Part shown: one piece after another, positions 31,317-31,346 of the stretch
Layout: the number at the start of each line of letters is the position of its first letter
How positions within the stretch are numbered: the first letter of the stretch is position 1
Source of the DNA: Deltaproteobacteria bacterium UBA6106
GTDB taxonomy: Bacteria; Desulfobacterota; Syntrophorhabdia; Syntrophorhabdales; Syntrophorhabdaceae
Assembly: GCA_002428485.1 (NCBI GenBank)
Contig: DIWM01000003.1
Span: 3,882-35,227 of the forward strand
Direction of reading: 5' to 3'
Length of the DNA stretch: 31,346 bases
Translations under genes and position numbers: made by a program
The notes under the pieces: generated by a model
Database searches by the model: none
Seen by the model: the letters and a program-made list of their open reading frames with translations, nothing else
What the model was told of the DNA's origin: nothing

Positions 31317-31346
31317 GGAGAGGTTCCCGAGTGGCCAAAGGGGGCA
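31317..31346 (+). tRNA. tRNA-Tyr, 5' part, cut by the window end
   Basis: The acceptor strand GGAGAGG, then TTCCCGAG and the type-II D-arm with GGCCAAAGGGGGCA, match the start of bacterial tRNA-Tyr. It begins 3 nt after tRNA-Thr, so the two are co-transcribed. The anticodon lies beyond the window; tRNA-Ser or tRNA-Leu is less likely. Confidence 0.75.

Overview
The window looks like a chromosomal segment of an anaerobic, Gram-negative bacterium, most likely a former deltaproteobacterium (Desulfobacterota), possibly Syntrophorhabdus-like. The lineage call is inferred from gene content, not from a database match. The clues are twin ferredoxin-containing MinD-type ATPases of the orange-protein (ORP) kind, a CDF transporter fused to a NifX-like domain, a CCG-domain/FAD oxidoreductase pair with a TAXI receptor and an MmgE/PrpD protein, a small cysteine-rich protein resembling the PxxKW family, and an LptE-like lipoprotein that implies an outer membrane.

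Layout. (1) 67-4160 (+): two MinD/ferredoxin ATPases, a metallo-beta-lactamase-fold protein, a tiny Cys-rich protein and a CDF-NifX fusion. This is probably one metal/Fe-S-related operon. (2) 4109-10314 (-): a catabolic-looking operon read from right to left: FAD dehydrogenase, (Fe-S)2/CCG protein, TAXI solute receptor, MmgE/PrpD protein and DUF1847 protein. A divergent MoaE-like gene lies upstream at 10459-10812 (-). (3) 10974-15107 (+): SDR, LonB-type protease and alpha/beta hydrolase. (4) 15387-16340: a small acidic hypothetical gene (-) and a gene-poor spacer. (5) 16341-19370 (+): overlapping NudL-like Nudix, Fsr-like MFS and der genes. (6) 19606-19944 (-): a small secreted protein. (7) 20291-30306 (+): xerC, hslV, hslU, argB, argD, argF, argG, leuS and lptE, tightly packed. 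(8) Right end: rpsT and the PxxKW-like gene on the minus strand, then tRNA-Thr(UGU) and the start of tRNA-Tyr on the plus strand. In many proteobacteria this tRNA pair leads into tuf and the ribosomal/RNA polymerase genes.

The most unusual feature is not a gene. At least seven spacers (6297-6436, 7544-7662, 14161-14300, 15172-15395, 16163-16309, 19375-19528, 25988-26043) are built almost wholly of degenerate 7-bp units that keep one register for 50 to 220 bp while the unit sequence changes along the array. Several arrays invert in the middle and could fold into long hairpins. In three genes (lonB-like, argF and the 119-aa hypothetical) the array runs into the reading frame and supplies the last codons and the stop. 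Between argF and argG it also borders, and partly forms, the Shine-Dalgarno sequence. I know of no described element in this lineage that matches; the nearest analogue I can name is the heptameric STRR repeats of heterocystous cyanobacteria.
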